Made by a program: the position numbers and the translations under genes
Part shown: positions 32,898-43,684 of the stretch, piece by piece
Position numbering within the stretch: position 1 is the first letter of the stretch
How the letters are laid out: each line of letters opens with the position of its first letter
Notes under the pieces: generated by a model
Seen by the model: the letters and a program-made list of their open reading frames with translations, nothing else
What the model was told of the DNA's origin: nothing
Databases searched by the model: none
Assembly: GCA_963556495.2 (NCBI GenBank)
Contig: OY747722.1
Span: 21,956,001-22,020,000 of the forward strand
Source of the DNA: Valencia hispanica
Lineage: Eukaryota > Chordata > Actinopteri > Cyprinodontiformes > Valenciidae
Length of the DNA stretch: 64,000 bases
Reading direction: 5' to 3'

Positions 32898-33940
32898 TCT
32901 GTATACTGCAGAAAACTTACTGACCCGTGACTTCAACTATACATTTTCTGAAGACATAAACTCAACAAAAGGAATACTAATACGGACAGCACACTGTCAA
33001 GGAGTGAGAGATACTATGATGGACAAAGGAGACAAACAGCCATGCATACACAAACTCCCACGCTTAAGAGAAATTTAGAATCGCCGATTAGTTGAACTGC
33101 ATGCATGCATGTCAAAAAGCCACGGTATCCAGAGAAAGCCTACGCATGCACTGGGAGAGCATGTCAACTTCATAGGGAATGGCTTTGGTAACCTTTTGGC
33201 TGTGAACTGCAGAATTTACTACTGAATCCAGCCTGCAGCCCCTACGATTAAACTTTCAGCAAACTCACTTTACCTAAGGGTTTAGGAAAAAACATATTGT
33301 AAAATTCGACTTTCTTAACTAGCTACGAAGTGAAAATTGCTGGCATATTCCGAAACAAAAAAAGTCAATCACTTAACGAAATCTAAATACGTTCAGTTAT
33401 CATAAAATAGCAAATATTCACTAAAGAGCAGCTTGTTCAAGTTAAATTGTACACATTAGGCTTAAAGTCCTCAGACAATAAATCCATTACCAACATTGTT
33501 GGCATTTAATTTCTGTTTGCAAAGTCTTTTAATCAGCAAATCGTTTCAGCTCTACGGGGCTCGTTAATCTTTCATTGCCCGAGGAAATAATAAAATTGCC
33601 GTGTATTGTCAGCTAAAAAGACATCCAGCAGTACTTTCCTTACCCCAGGGTACCCTCAGAGGTTAATCTAGCCACTGCTGCACTGAAAAGCTGCAGTGTT
33701 GAACCTTTCATTAGGAGGCTGTATAAGATCTGCGGGGTCTCATGAGGGATCAAAACACACCTGTGTCCATGTGCACAGCTGTTAGAGGAGGAAACATATC
33801 TTTTTTTTATATAAATGCTCCCCTCTCTCTGTTTACAAAGTGGTGCTGCTAATGAACTTAATTCTGAGATGTTGAAGATTCAATCCAGTGTAGGTGGAAA
33901 TGTAATTTATTTTCGTTGCCATCTTTGATATTAGTCGACA
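32898..33940. other. Mostly unique; includes a repeat fragment
   Basis: 33040-33180 (taagagaaatttagaatcgc, cacggtatccagagaaagcc, tacgcatgcactgggagagc) is a decayed fragment of the fish interspersed repeat seen also at 4988 and 24725. 33470-33800 is even in composition and free of repeats, and could be a conserved non-coding segment; this is unproven. Confidence 0.4.
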
Positions 33941-33944
33941 CATA

Positions 33945-34910
33945 TTCACACTTCATAAACTTTTTCACGTTTTGCCACATCACAACCACATTGTGTGTTA
34001 TTAGCCATTACATTCAAGTATAATATAGAAGTGGAGCAAAAATGATTCATTGTTTTTAAAACACTTCACAAAGATAGTTGTCCTTTGTTGATATATTTTT
34101 TGTTTTTGTTTTTGCAAGGGGAAGGGGGGCGTGTTTACCTGATAATAGATGAACCTCTTACCTTTTCAACGTCTTTTCCAGCTAGATTTTCTCCCATGAT
34201 GAGTTTGTTTTTAGATCCACCCACCTTTACTTCAAATCTGACCAGCTTTCCTGTCCCTGCTGAGGAGAAGCCTCCCCACACCATGATGCTACCACCACTA
34301 CTCTGTCTCATAGTGGAGACTGTGTGTTTGGGGTGAAGTGCAGTGTTAGTTTAGGCCGAAAAGTTTACAATTGTATCTGAAACACCAACATACAATATTC
34401 CATCGCTGTGAAGTGTACGGGAAAAAGGATGATCAATGGTTTTCCAAACTTTTTGCAAATTAAAGTGTGCCACACATTTGTGTCCTTTCACGATGAGTTA
34501 TGTTATGCAATCTCTTTTTTACTGTATTTAGCATACCCACAACAGGATGTTGCCACCATCATGTTTTACAGTGGGGGTAGTGGTGTGTGAGGTGCAGAAT
34601 TAGTTTTCCACCACACTTTTTCCAACCATCCAAATAAGTTCAGTTTGGGGTTATTTGACCAGAGCTCCTTCTTCCACACTGTTGCTGCATTTTCTACATG
34701 GGTTCTGACAAACTCCAAACAGGACCCCTTACAGCTTTCATCAAAACAGATTTATTTTTGCCACTCTTTCACAGAGGCCTGTGTTGTGGAGTTCACGGGC
34801 AATGGTTGTCAACAGAGCTGTGAGCCCTGTAGCAACTCCAGAGTTACCTTTGGCCTCTTGGCTGCTTTTCTGATTAATGTTCTCCTTGCCTCTCCTGTCC
34901 ATTAATGTAT
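33945..34910 (-). mobile_element. Decayed Tc1 remnants, two copies of one gene region
   Basis: 33955-34040 resembles a Tc1 left arm (ttttgccacatcacaaccac). The antisense glycine-rich block appears twice: at 34270-34345 (cccacaccatgatgctacca, gaagtgcagtgttagttt) and at 34545-34610 (ggatgttgccaccatcatgt, ggtgcagaattagttttc). 34655-34890 continues with gaccagagctccttcttcca, cactctttcacagaggcctg and tttggcctcttggctgct. Two overlapping old Tc1 insertions, or a duplication, are implied. Confidence 0.65.
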
Positions 34911-37090
34911 TGGCCATGTCTAGGTAGAAAGGTTCTTACATGTTTTTCCTTTTTCCTGACTCAAATAAAAAATGAATACAATTCTGGGCATTTTATTTTC
35001 CCTGCAGGACTGTTGGCATGCTTTTTGCACTGTTTTTTGGATTTGGACCAACTTAGATCAGCTCTCTTTCTGGGCTACTGTAAAAACTATTTTATATTCT
35101 ATTGGACCTTGAAAACTTGTAAAGTGTTCTAGACTAAAGGCAGGTTTTACAGTTTGTGAATGACTGTTTTTTATTAAATCACTAAAAACATGTTTTAGTG
35201 CTTTGTTTTTTAAAGAAAAAATCAGGTTATGTTGGACCTGTGGTGCTGGTTATAAATATCACTTTCAGTTAGTAAGTGAAGAATCAAAACACTAAAATGT
35301 TCAAATTAACTTGCAATGTAAATACAAAAAACAGTGTAGCAATTAAAAGATGATTCATGTCAATAAAGAAAACACAGCACTTTTAAACATTAGTAGATCA
35401 TTGACAATTCCAAAGTGTAGGAATGAAAAAAGTAAGAAGATCAGGAATTTCCCATATGCAGTTTTCTTTTTTTCTAAACTTGCCCAGAAACAGACAATCA
35501 TAAAAGCAAAATGTCATGCTTTTCTAGAGTTTACAGGACTGAGTAGGAACCTTGTGGTAAATTAGGAGTCATTTCATATTCCTCCCTTTGTCCAACTGAA
35601 GTCCCACCAGGTCTTTTAGACAAGGGTCAAGGGTAGATGTTGTGGACCTTTTTGTCCAGCCCACACTACCCAGGTTTTAATGGAGGTTTGGTTGATAAAA
35701 CCTATAGAGGTGCAAGTTGATAGAAAATTAAAGAATTGAAAGGAGACATGTTGGGTCAAAGTCAGTACCAATTTAAGCTGGAATGTCTTCCTTGTCTTGC
35801 TGCCTTGTGACCTTTTTTGAACAACCCCCTTACAATTTGAAGAGACAAATGGGGCCTAGTTAGTATCTATAAAAAGCTGTGTTCCTAAGACCCCAGCTTA
35901 GGTTGATCTTGAGGTTAATTGACCCCAGACAGTCTGATTCTCTTTCCCTGTGCCATGGGACCACTTTGTCGCTCTTTTGAACCTAAAACCTCGTTGAATT
36001 CTTTTCTGGTCATCTCCCTTGTACTTCTCTATGCATTTTTCACACCTTAGAGAGATGCGCAGAGGTCTGCTGCCAGGGCTCCACCTGTTTACCAAGGACT
36101 CCTGTGCCTCCTGGCCACCCTCATTAGCACCAGCATGAATACTGATGCTCCGGAGGAGTCTGTTGCCATGTCGATCAGAGCGGGTGGCGACCAGGGTGTC
36201 AATTAGGGTTGCCACCAGGAAATAAAAACCTGACTCAATTACCTGGTAACCAATGGGCAACAAGAACTAATACTTTCAATAAGCACAACACCTAGATGAT
36301 GATGATACAAGAAGCTAATTTATAGTGCTGTACAGATAAAGACATTTTATGAAAAGTATGAATTTTGTCTCTGGAATCGCTCGATATCGCTTAGTTTCTG
36401 CTATATAAGAAATATACAGAGGGACACACACCAGCAGAGCCTCAGCTTTCCTTTTTTGGCGGTTAGAGGATTTCAAAAAGCTTCATTCTCTGCTGTGATA
36501 ATTACCCATGCTGCTCTCCAATGGTGCATTTGCATAATCATCATCAGCCATTCACAGAGGACACACAAAGGATTATAATGAGGCAACAGACACACAAGGA
36601 GCGTTTCGGGGGAACCAATGAGTATTCACCGTAAGAGGGATGTCATTGTCGGTTGATTTTTGTATGGAGAATGCCACGAGACGGGAAGAGAAACATTCCA
36701 CGATAATCTCTAGAGGTTACAGGGGATGACATAAATGCACTGGCCATTTCAACCTGAGACTGAATGTTACAGCCTATAATGAGGTTGTATAGTTGGGTAG
36801 AATTAAGGGAGAAGTGAGACAGAGAGAAAAATCCTCTTATCCTTTAGAGAGCTTGCTTTTGCAGCACTCGCAGTAGGCAGACACAGGAGGAGCTGTCAGC
36901 TTTACCTGCCTTTAAATCCATAGATATTTCTCCAAGCTTTGTTGTACCTGCTACAGCATAAGCATCTTAGCTGAGCCACGAATGTCAGGTAGACCTTGTT
37001 TCTCTGCACAACGTAGATTAGAGCAAACTTTGCATGAGCTGATGCATGCACACCTCCTAACCTAAATGTAAGGTGTTGCCAAAAAGGCAT
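34911..37090. other. No recognisable gene; two longish ORF-free blocks
   Basis: A 121-codon ORF on the minus strand (35898-36263) has no recognisable domain or splice context. 36480-36780 is repeat-free. I see no element I can name. Confidence 0.35.
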
Positions 37091-37095
37091 TTTGT

Positions 37096-37940
37096 ATGTA
37101 TACACACCCTTTGGCATTTTGACATGTCAAATTACAACCACAAATCCAATGTGTTTTTATTGGGATTTTATGAGATAGACCAACACAAAGTAGCACAAGG
37201 TTAAGGTAGTCTCTTACTTGGTGGAGGAGCTCCAATGAAATATGTTGACCGTAGAACTATTACTATTTGGTCTTTTGGTCCTTATGAAAGCGTAAGAAGA
37301 AGATTGTTGAAATGGACTGCAAACATAAAAGATTGTACTCTGGTCACATGAAACCAACAGTTTTTCAAAGATTTTGAACTCCATGAAAGCAAATGCACTT
37401 AACACACTAATGTCACTGTGAAGCTTAGTGGTGGCAGCATCATCCTGGCAGCGTACGTTTCTTTAACCGGGATAGGGCAGCTGGTCAGAGTTAATAGGAA
37501 AATGGATGACAGGACAACGACTCAACATGTATTCAGAACTGCAATGGTATGGTTTAGCTGAAGACATACTTATGCATTAGAAGGGCCTAGTCAAAGTCCA
37601 AACTAAATTCCAACAGACAACCTGTTGCAAAATAGGATTTTCACGAACTCTCTCTAGTCAATATTTTGGTCCCTGGATATGCAAAGCTGGTAGAGACGTA
37701 CCCCAAAAGACTTGAAGCTGCAGTGAAAAATGGTTTGGTAAATCATTAAATTAGTGGCTAAATACAAATACAATTTTAGAGTTTTATTGGCAAAAAAATT
37801 AAAACCATGCACCATATTTATTCTACTTTGCATTTTATCCCAATAGTATTGTTTTGTCACAAAAATTTAAATACATTACACTAAAGTTAGTGGTTATGAG
37901 GAAACAAAATTGAAACCAAATTGTTTTTGCAAGGCATAAT
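37096..37940 (+). mobile_element. Decayed Tc1 remnant, near full span
   Basis: The left arm reads atacacaccctttggcattt, gacatgtcaaattacaacc and ttttatgagatagaccaaca. The gene body has gtgaagcttagtggtggcag (second DNA/RNase-H-fold strand region) and ctggtcagagttaatagg. The 3' part has gctggtagagacgtacccca. The right end reads tgtttttgcaaggca near 37925-37936. Internal deletions shorten it to about 0.85 kb. Confidence 0.7.
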
Positions 37941-38160
37941 ACATAACTAAACTGTAGTTTCTAGAAGTATAAAAAAGCTTCCGTCTGTCTGAATACTAGC
38001 CTACACTTCTTAGACATGTACCTAGAATGGGCATTTTGGAGGAACAAAAAGCTGAAGTTGAGTATAGAAATTTAATTTAGAAATGATCTATTTTTCATCA
38101 TTTTAGAGAAGGAAAAGATGCCATTTCAGAGCGCTTAGAACAATAGGATGAAATGAGAAT
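37941..38160. other. No recognisable feature
   Basis: Short spacer next to the hydrophobic ORF. Confidence 0.4.
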
Positions 38161-38562
38161 TCAAGGTACTCCAATAGAGTAGATCTCCACAGTCATCATG
38201 GATTGAGAAACAACATAAATCATCACTCCATAGGTAATAAAAGTCCATTTGTCAGAGTAGTCAGCAAACTTCCATAGTTCTTCTAGGTGTCTGGCTCCCT
38301 GCCAGATAAACCAACAGAGCAGCAAAAAGCTCAGGCTATGATATGCGTATCTGCAAGTATAAGACACAGTCTTTTCTCCTCTCTTCTTTGTCATTCCTAA
38401 TGTGATTAAACCACAGCAGTTAATGCAATAATCTTGCAACAATACACAGTATAATGCTCCAATCAATGCCAATAAAACTGCAACCTTTCCTCCTCCTGGT
38501 CCTGCCAAAAGCATGTAAGCTATCAAGTGTGTGTTTGCTTCCCCATCAAATCTCAATTTCAT
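38161..38562 (-). CDS. Hypothetical hydrophobic 133-codon ORF
   Basis: Open from an ATG at 38562 to a TGA at 38161. The product has about three hydrophobic segments: residues 26-56 (KVAVLLALIGALYCVLLQDY onward), 75-88 (SLSFLLLCWFIW) and 107-127 (TFITYGVMIYVVSQSMMTVE). It is Cys-rich in the middle (YCINCCG) with a basic loop (TKKRGEK). I do not recognise a family. The sequence ttatacttgcag on the minus strand (about 38351-38362) could be a splice acceptor, so the 3' half could instead be an exon. Against a real gene: no repeat-free conservation evidence, no obvious upstream exon, and a 400-bp open frame is possible by chance in 64 kb. Confidence 0.2.
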   Translation of the reverse strand: MKLRFDGEANTHLIAYMLLAGPGGGKVAVLLALIGALYCVLLQDYCINCCGLITLGMTKKRGEKTVSYTCRYAYHSLSFLLLCWFIWQGARHLEELWKFADYSDKWTFITYGVMIYVVSQSMMTVEIYSIGVP

Positions 38563-38599
38563 CTCAACGCAAGCCAGTGCAACAAATGGGGAAAAAGGA

Positions 38600-39010
38600 G
38601 AAGGAAATAAAAGGAAAGCAGCTCTGTGAATGCCATGAAATATAGAAATGTTGGCTTATTTTCTCTGCTTCTAGTTTATTCTCATACAAAAGACATTCTG
38701 TACCCTGGCTCTGAGTCTCTTCCGTCCACGTCCGTCTCCTCTCACTTTCCTTCGGTCGCTCTGCAAAAATCTGTCAGTGGCAGGGAGGAAAAAACAGAGA
38801 GAACTGGCAGTGGCACATACAGAAGCCTGTGTAGATGGAGGCAGGTCTAAGTGCCATTAGGTGGCATAATTATAAGGCTGTCTCGGGTGGAGATTGCACA
38901 TTTTTTGGCGATCATGCAGCCCTTCCTAGACATTAACAAGAATGTGAAGGAAAGTTCTTTCTCTTTTCCTGTCTATTTTTTTGCATTGAATTAATTGGAT
39001 TACAGTCAGC
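38600..39010. other. No recognisable feature
   Basis: No repeat or exon recognised. Confidence 0.4.
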
Positions 39011-39015
39011 CATTG

Positions 39016-40075
39016 TGTCAGAACCTCAGCACCCTGTCCTGTTCACTCCCTGTCTAATCATTGTTTGCACCTGTCTCTAATCTGTCACACCTGATCCTCA
39101 TTCCTACTGTGTATTTAAACCCTTCACTTCTTCTCACTCTGAGTTGGATCATTGACGTCTTCCCATGCTGTGTCTCACCCTATTGTTTCCCTCCTGCTCG
39201 CTCGTGTCAGCCTGGTGTCCTGTCTCGTCATTCCTGCCATCATCAACAACACCAATAACCTTACACTTACCCATGTTTGCATTTGTGTCCATGCTACATC
39301 CTGAGACACACCCAGATAGAATGATCCGACCCCGAAGATGGACCCGGCAAACGTAGAACAGTCAGACCATCTCTTTGAAGCTGTCTGGGACCAGCTGGCC
39401 CACATCGCTATCCTCACTCCTCCTTGGTTTCGTTTCGCAGGACTTCTGGGAGCTCCTACCCTGCCTGAGATCCATCCTCGCTCCGCGAAACTATGTGGCC
39501 CTGGAGGAGGAGACGGAGAGGTTACACCAGGCAGCAAGGGAGCAGATCTTTGGTCAGCCCTCTTCATCTCCACCCTGGCGCTCTACTCTCCTTCTGCCCC
39601 AATTACCTCTGACCGAGGATGACTGCCCTGCCTGCCAGTCATCCTCTCCTGCTGTATCTGCCACTGTCAGTCTGCCAGTCTTGCCAGTCTAAGCCTCTGT
39701 CAGCCTGCCAGCCTCCATCGCAGTTAGTCTGTTTCCCAGAGCCTGAGCTTCTGGTGGGGGTCAAGAACGACCCACCTCTGTCCCCAGAGCTCCCGAGGGG
39801 TTCAAGGATGATCAGCCTCTGTATACAGTGCCAACTCCTTGTCAGAGCTTCCGAGCCCCCGTGCCCGCCTTAGTGTTCAGTCTCTCTACCTGGGCTCCAC
39901 CTTTGTCTCCAACCTTCCAGGCTTTAACTTGGCCTCCAGTTCGCTGGGAAGACAGACCTGGCTCACTCATGTCAGCCAGGTATCCTGTCACGTCATTCCT
40001 GCCATCATCATCATGGATAACAAAGAACCTTGCACCCACCCATGTCTGTGTTTGGGTCCATTCTACATCCTGACA
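39016..40075 (+). mobile_element. LTR-retrotransposon-like relic
   Basis: A segment of about 105 bp at 39201-39306 (gtgtcagcctggtgtcctgt, cattcctgccatcatcaaca, tgctacatcctgagaca) recurs as a direct repeat at about 39963-40073 (atgtcagccaggtatcctgt, cattcctgccatcatcatca, ttctacatcctgacaca). The first copy ends a roughly 290-bp unit that starts tgtcagaacctcagcaccct (39016), so it resembles an LTR with TG...CA ends. Just inside, 39338 has an ATG-led frame (MDPANVEQSDHLFEAVWDQL) like the start of a Gypsy-type gag. Only fragments remain between the repeats, and there is no pol. The 3' unit is partial. Confidence 0.5.
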
Positions 40076-40164
40076 CAAGCCCTTACACATTGGCTGACGA
40101 GACCAAAACTACCTAAAATACACTGCATAATAAATCAATATTAAAGGGAGGATTGTTGTTCATT

Positions 40165-40345
40165 TAGCCCAGGAGTGCCCAAGTCTAATCCTCGAGAACT
40201 ACCATAATGCAACTTTTTAGATGGATCAGTGCTCCTACACACCTGAGTCAAATGGCTAAATTAAACCACCAGTGGTCATTCACCACTGCAGAGACCTGTT
40301 ATCAAGCAGTTCCTTTCTGAAGCACATGATCTACCAGGATTTTAA
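40165..40345. mobile_element. hAT-type MITE fragment
   Basis: caggagtgcccaagtctaat, cctcgagaactaccataatg, caactttttagatggatcag and cctgagtcaaatggctaa match the left half of a very common fish hAT MITE (form caggggtgcccaa...cctcgagggctaccat). The right terminus is not found. Confidence 0.6.
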
Positions 40346-41460
40346 CTAATAACAATCTCTCAAATCTACAGGGAACGATCAAAAAATAAACGACATCAAA
40401 ACCTGTGTGGATGAAAATGCCTTGTCGAAATGAGAGGTCATATGACAATTGGCAGACTGTTTTGAGATGATAGAAAGAGAATAGTAGCTAAAACATTGCC
40501 TGTTCCAGCAACTGTCTATTTGAGCTGCAACATTGAGATTGTAGGGTCAGAATATTTGGATTAGAGCAATGAAAGCCTGGCTTTATCGTGCCTTGTATCA
40601 ATGGTGTTGGTGGTGTAATACTGTGCTGAATATTTTCTTGGCACGTTTTGGACACCTTTGTACATACTGAGCAGAATTTAAACATCAATGCTTGTGGCGA
40701 CGTTTGGGCCCTTTTTAGTCACACTCTAAGTACCTTAATACTGTATCAAAGAATCGTTTGCTGTAACTCAGCCTTGTTGTAGAATTGCAGCCCCTACTAG
40801 GTGGCCCTTCTTTTAGCATTAGCACAGAACGACAGAGTTTTGGTGGGCGGGGCCAAAGCCATGCGCTTCTATTGTCAATGAGTCTCTAACGTCCGCATCT
40901 GATGAAACATTGACAGACATGCATTTGCGCACCACAAATTGCCCGAATTCCAATATTATATATGAAATGTAATTAGGTTTAGGCCTTATTATATATTGTG
41001 TTGAGCAATAATCTGTTTACAAATTACAGGCCTAATAAAATGTTTGATCATCCATCCGTCCTTATTACATCTCTAGCTTCACCACGACAGTAATGGCTCA
41101 GTTATGGGCTACTATAAGTAATGGCGTTTCAATTTGATCCGGAATCTGATCCGGACGGTGAGGCACCTGAGGGGGAACCAGAAAGGTAGAGGACGTCTGT
41201 CTTCCACAGGTGATCCAGACAGACATGCTATGCACGGAGGGAAGGGGCTGTGTGTGTGTTTGTGTGTGAGAGAGAGACGTGAGTGACAGAGAGACGAAGA
41301 AGGGAATGAATACGCTGTGCATTTTAAATAGCGTAAAAAAAGAAAAACGAAACGGAATATGTGACGGTCGGGGTTGATTTTTTATTTGTATTTTTTTGAG
41401 TCGGTGTTGAATTTGTGGCGGTCGGAGTTTAATTTGTGGCACACCGCCACAGATTCATCA
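40346..41460. other. Unassigned; possible transposon 5' region
   Basis: An acidic 22-codon frame on the plus strand starts at 41120 (MAFQFDPESDPDGEAPEGEP) and ends at a possible splice donor (agaaag|gtagag). 41390-41450 has three copies of a gtggcggtcgg-type word. 40840-40920 is a GC-rich block (ttttggtgggcggggccaaa). I cannot assign these with confidence. Confidence 0.3.
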
Positions 41461-41499
41461 TGTTTGGAAAACACTGGTATATAACAGCTGAAGGACATT

Positions 41500-41775
41500 A
41501 TTGCGGAAATATACATACTTGTATATGGATATTTGCTGGTTCATGGAGAGTTGGTATTGATCCTGGTAAAAGTTTAAGACGATCTGCGAATCCACTGCTG
41601 TATTGTTCCAAGTTAATAAAACATTTGTCAGAGAAATGTTTGCCACAAACGACCAGGCGCTTCGGGAGTCGGTCGGGTACATTCCCATCATAAATAAAGT
41701 CCATCCACAAGCTTTTCAGTGAGGAGGAAGTGGGGAAGGACCGTGTCGATGCGGTCTGGACTCCTTGTTGTCGGT
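41500..41775 (-). pseudogene. THAP-domain remnant
   Basis: On the minus strand the frame reads RSFPTSSSLKSLWMDFIYDG, then NVPDRLPKRLVVCGKHFSDK and FADRLKLLPGSIPTL. This keeps the THAP landmarks: the FP and W of the first helix region, the C-x2-H pair (CGKH) and the closing PTL. The N-terminal C-x4-C pair is not preserved upstream. THAP domains are zinc-dependent DNA-binding modules of P and Kolobok transposases and of domesticated genes. A TTAA-bounded end (ccaggggcact|TTAA, 42085-42099) lies about 320 bp downstream on the plus strand, which favours a Kolobok-like origin. The matching left end was not found. Confidence 0.6.
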
Positions 41776-42341
41776 TAGTTGTTTGCCTTTTAGCGTAGCT
41801 CTCGTTGTTTAGGTTGTAATATGCGCCACGGGGGGAGGGACTTGGAGAGTGTAGTTCAGAGAAGGGGGTAATTGGCTGGAACTCAGTGACGTCATATCCC
41901 GAAACGTGTGGTCATATGCCGAACTGCAAAACAGCCCGTTTCTGAGTGCTAATTTCACTATGTAGGCAGACATACCCGGGGACAAAGGAAACACTAATCA
42001 GTCATTTTAATCCCTTAGGGGACATAGCCAGGCTGGGGAAACTATTAAACATGACCAAAAAACTCAAAAAATGCAAATTTGATGCCAGGGGCACTTTAAC
42101 TAAGTATAGTCCCTGACCATGTCCTTCCCTTTATGACATTAGTCCACCCATCTCCTGATGGCCTGTTCCAGGAGGATAATTTACAATGTATTTTTGCAAA
42201 AAACTTTCATACCAACCCATGCCATTGGCAGACTTATGCGTACAATGTATTTAAAAATATAGAAGAAAAATTTGAAATACTGCTAATGTCATCGGTGTCC
42301 TGTGTATACAGTTTGACATTTTGTTACAAACGTATTCTTAA

Positions 42342-42995
42342 AGAGCAACCCACCCCACTACCAGAGTCTTACTCCATCCACATTTCTTGTTTAAAAAATG
42401 TGCCAAAAGAGGTGTTGCCTGACAGACCATCAAACGAGCGGCGGGAGAGGTCTGGGCATGGTCTGGGCTGTGATTGACATGTGGACAGCGGCTGGCGCTG
42501 CTGCAGTGGCCCAGAGACACAGACAGCGAAAAGATGGAGAGCAATAGAGACACGAGCTCCTTTGCCTGATGCCCGGTTCACACTGTGCGTTTTTCGGCCA
42601 TCTCAAAGGACCGCTTCATGCCACACTGGGAGCTCCACCGAGCTCCAGAGGTGTGTCACACTGAATGGCCCAAGATTTCAGTAGGTCAGACTGCATGATG
42701 TCTCACTCCAGCAGGATGCACCAAAAGCCAACGTCACACAATCATGGACTGTCACAAGGAGACCAGAACTGTATTAGCTGTTGGGGAGCGTGTCATACAT
42801 ACCAATTCAAATTCAAGTGCGGTGTAGAGTTTCAACCTGATGACGGCACCACACTGATGGTTTTTGGTGGAAATTTTTTTTTTACTAAAATATACTACAA
42901 TACAAAAACTAATGACGGGACATGTAGACAGCACTATTAAATACTCATTTATAGGTTATCAGCAAAAAAAGGTTGTTTTGTGGGTGTGTTGCTCT
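42342..42995. mobile_element. TTAA-flanked MITE (Kolobok or piggyBac-like)
   Basis: The left terminus AGAGCAACCCACCC (42342) and the right terminus GGGTGTGTTGCTCT (ending 42995) are imperfect inverted repeats. TTAA flanks both ends (42338-42341 and 42996-42999). At 654 bp it has no transposase domain. The interior 42420-42660 is GC-rich and includes a ggttcacactgtgcg segment. TTAA duplication is shared by Kolobok and piggyBac; the nearby THAP remnant makes Kolobok the better guess. A related right end lies at 29585-29626. Confidence 0.75.
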
Positions 42996-43019
42996 TTAAA
43001 TAAACAGATTTTTTTAAAT

Positions 43020-43680
43020 TAAAGATCTACACACATTACTTGAAAATGATAAGGCAACCACAATGGTTTGCAAATGTTTCTTATTGCAAAACGCTTGGTA
43101 ATCCAGTGTTTCATAACTATCCCTACCAATCTCTTAAAATTCTCATAAAGTATATTTGGCAGCAACTACAGCCTTAGGTCATCGTGTGTTTGTACAGCTT
43201 GGGGCTCTGTTTGGGCCACTCATGGAACTAGTGCTTCAACTATTGTCATATTGGGAGAGTAATTGTTGTCATGGTTTGAGGTCTAGGGTATTCTCAAGCA
43301 GGTTTTTTTTTTTTTATCTCTATATTTGACTACCGTCATAATACATCCCCACATCATCATGCTGGCACTACCATGCTACACAATAGAGATGAAGTTAGCC
43401 AGGGGATGAGCTGTGGCTGTTTTCTCTAAATATGATGCTTTGAGATCAGGCCAAAGAGTTCTAATTTAGTAAGGTCAGACCAGAAAGTTTGGTTTTCTCC
43501 TGGTCTGACAAGCTCTAACTTTATTTAAGCGAAATTCAAGAGGTCTGCCAATTTCCATCCACTTCATCTGAAAGACCTGATTGGTGGAGCATGTTACCAA
43601 TGTTTGCTCTTAAAATGTTCCTGTCTCCCCAAGGGAACCCTGAACCACAGTGAAAATGAGAGCATAGAGTTATCATTGAT
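43020..43680 (-). mobile_element. Decayed Tc1 remnant
   Basis: The plus strand holds antisense Tc1 traces: acatccccacatcatcatgc, tggcactaccatgctacaca, gaccagaaagtttggttttc and tcaagaggtctgcc. The reading frame and termini are lost. The Tc1/mariner element at 43685 inserted into it; the fragment may continue after 45052 (gagggaaccatggccctggc). Confidence 0.55.
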
Positions 43681-43684
43681 GCTA

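Noticed and set aside
35898..36263. 121-codon minus-strand ORF
   Set aside because: No recognisable domain, no splice or promoter context, and ORFs of this length occur by chance in 64 kb.
38440..38500. GPGGGK motif in the hydrophobic ORF as a nucleotide-binding P-loop
   Set aside because: The spacing is not that of Walker A (only three residues between the glycines) and the residue after Lys is Val, not Ser or Thr.
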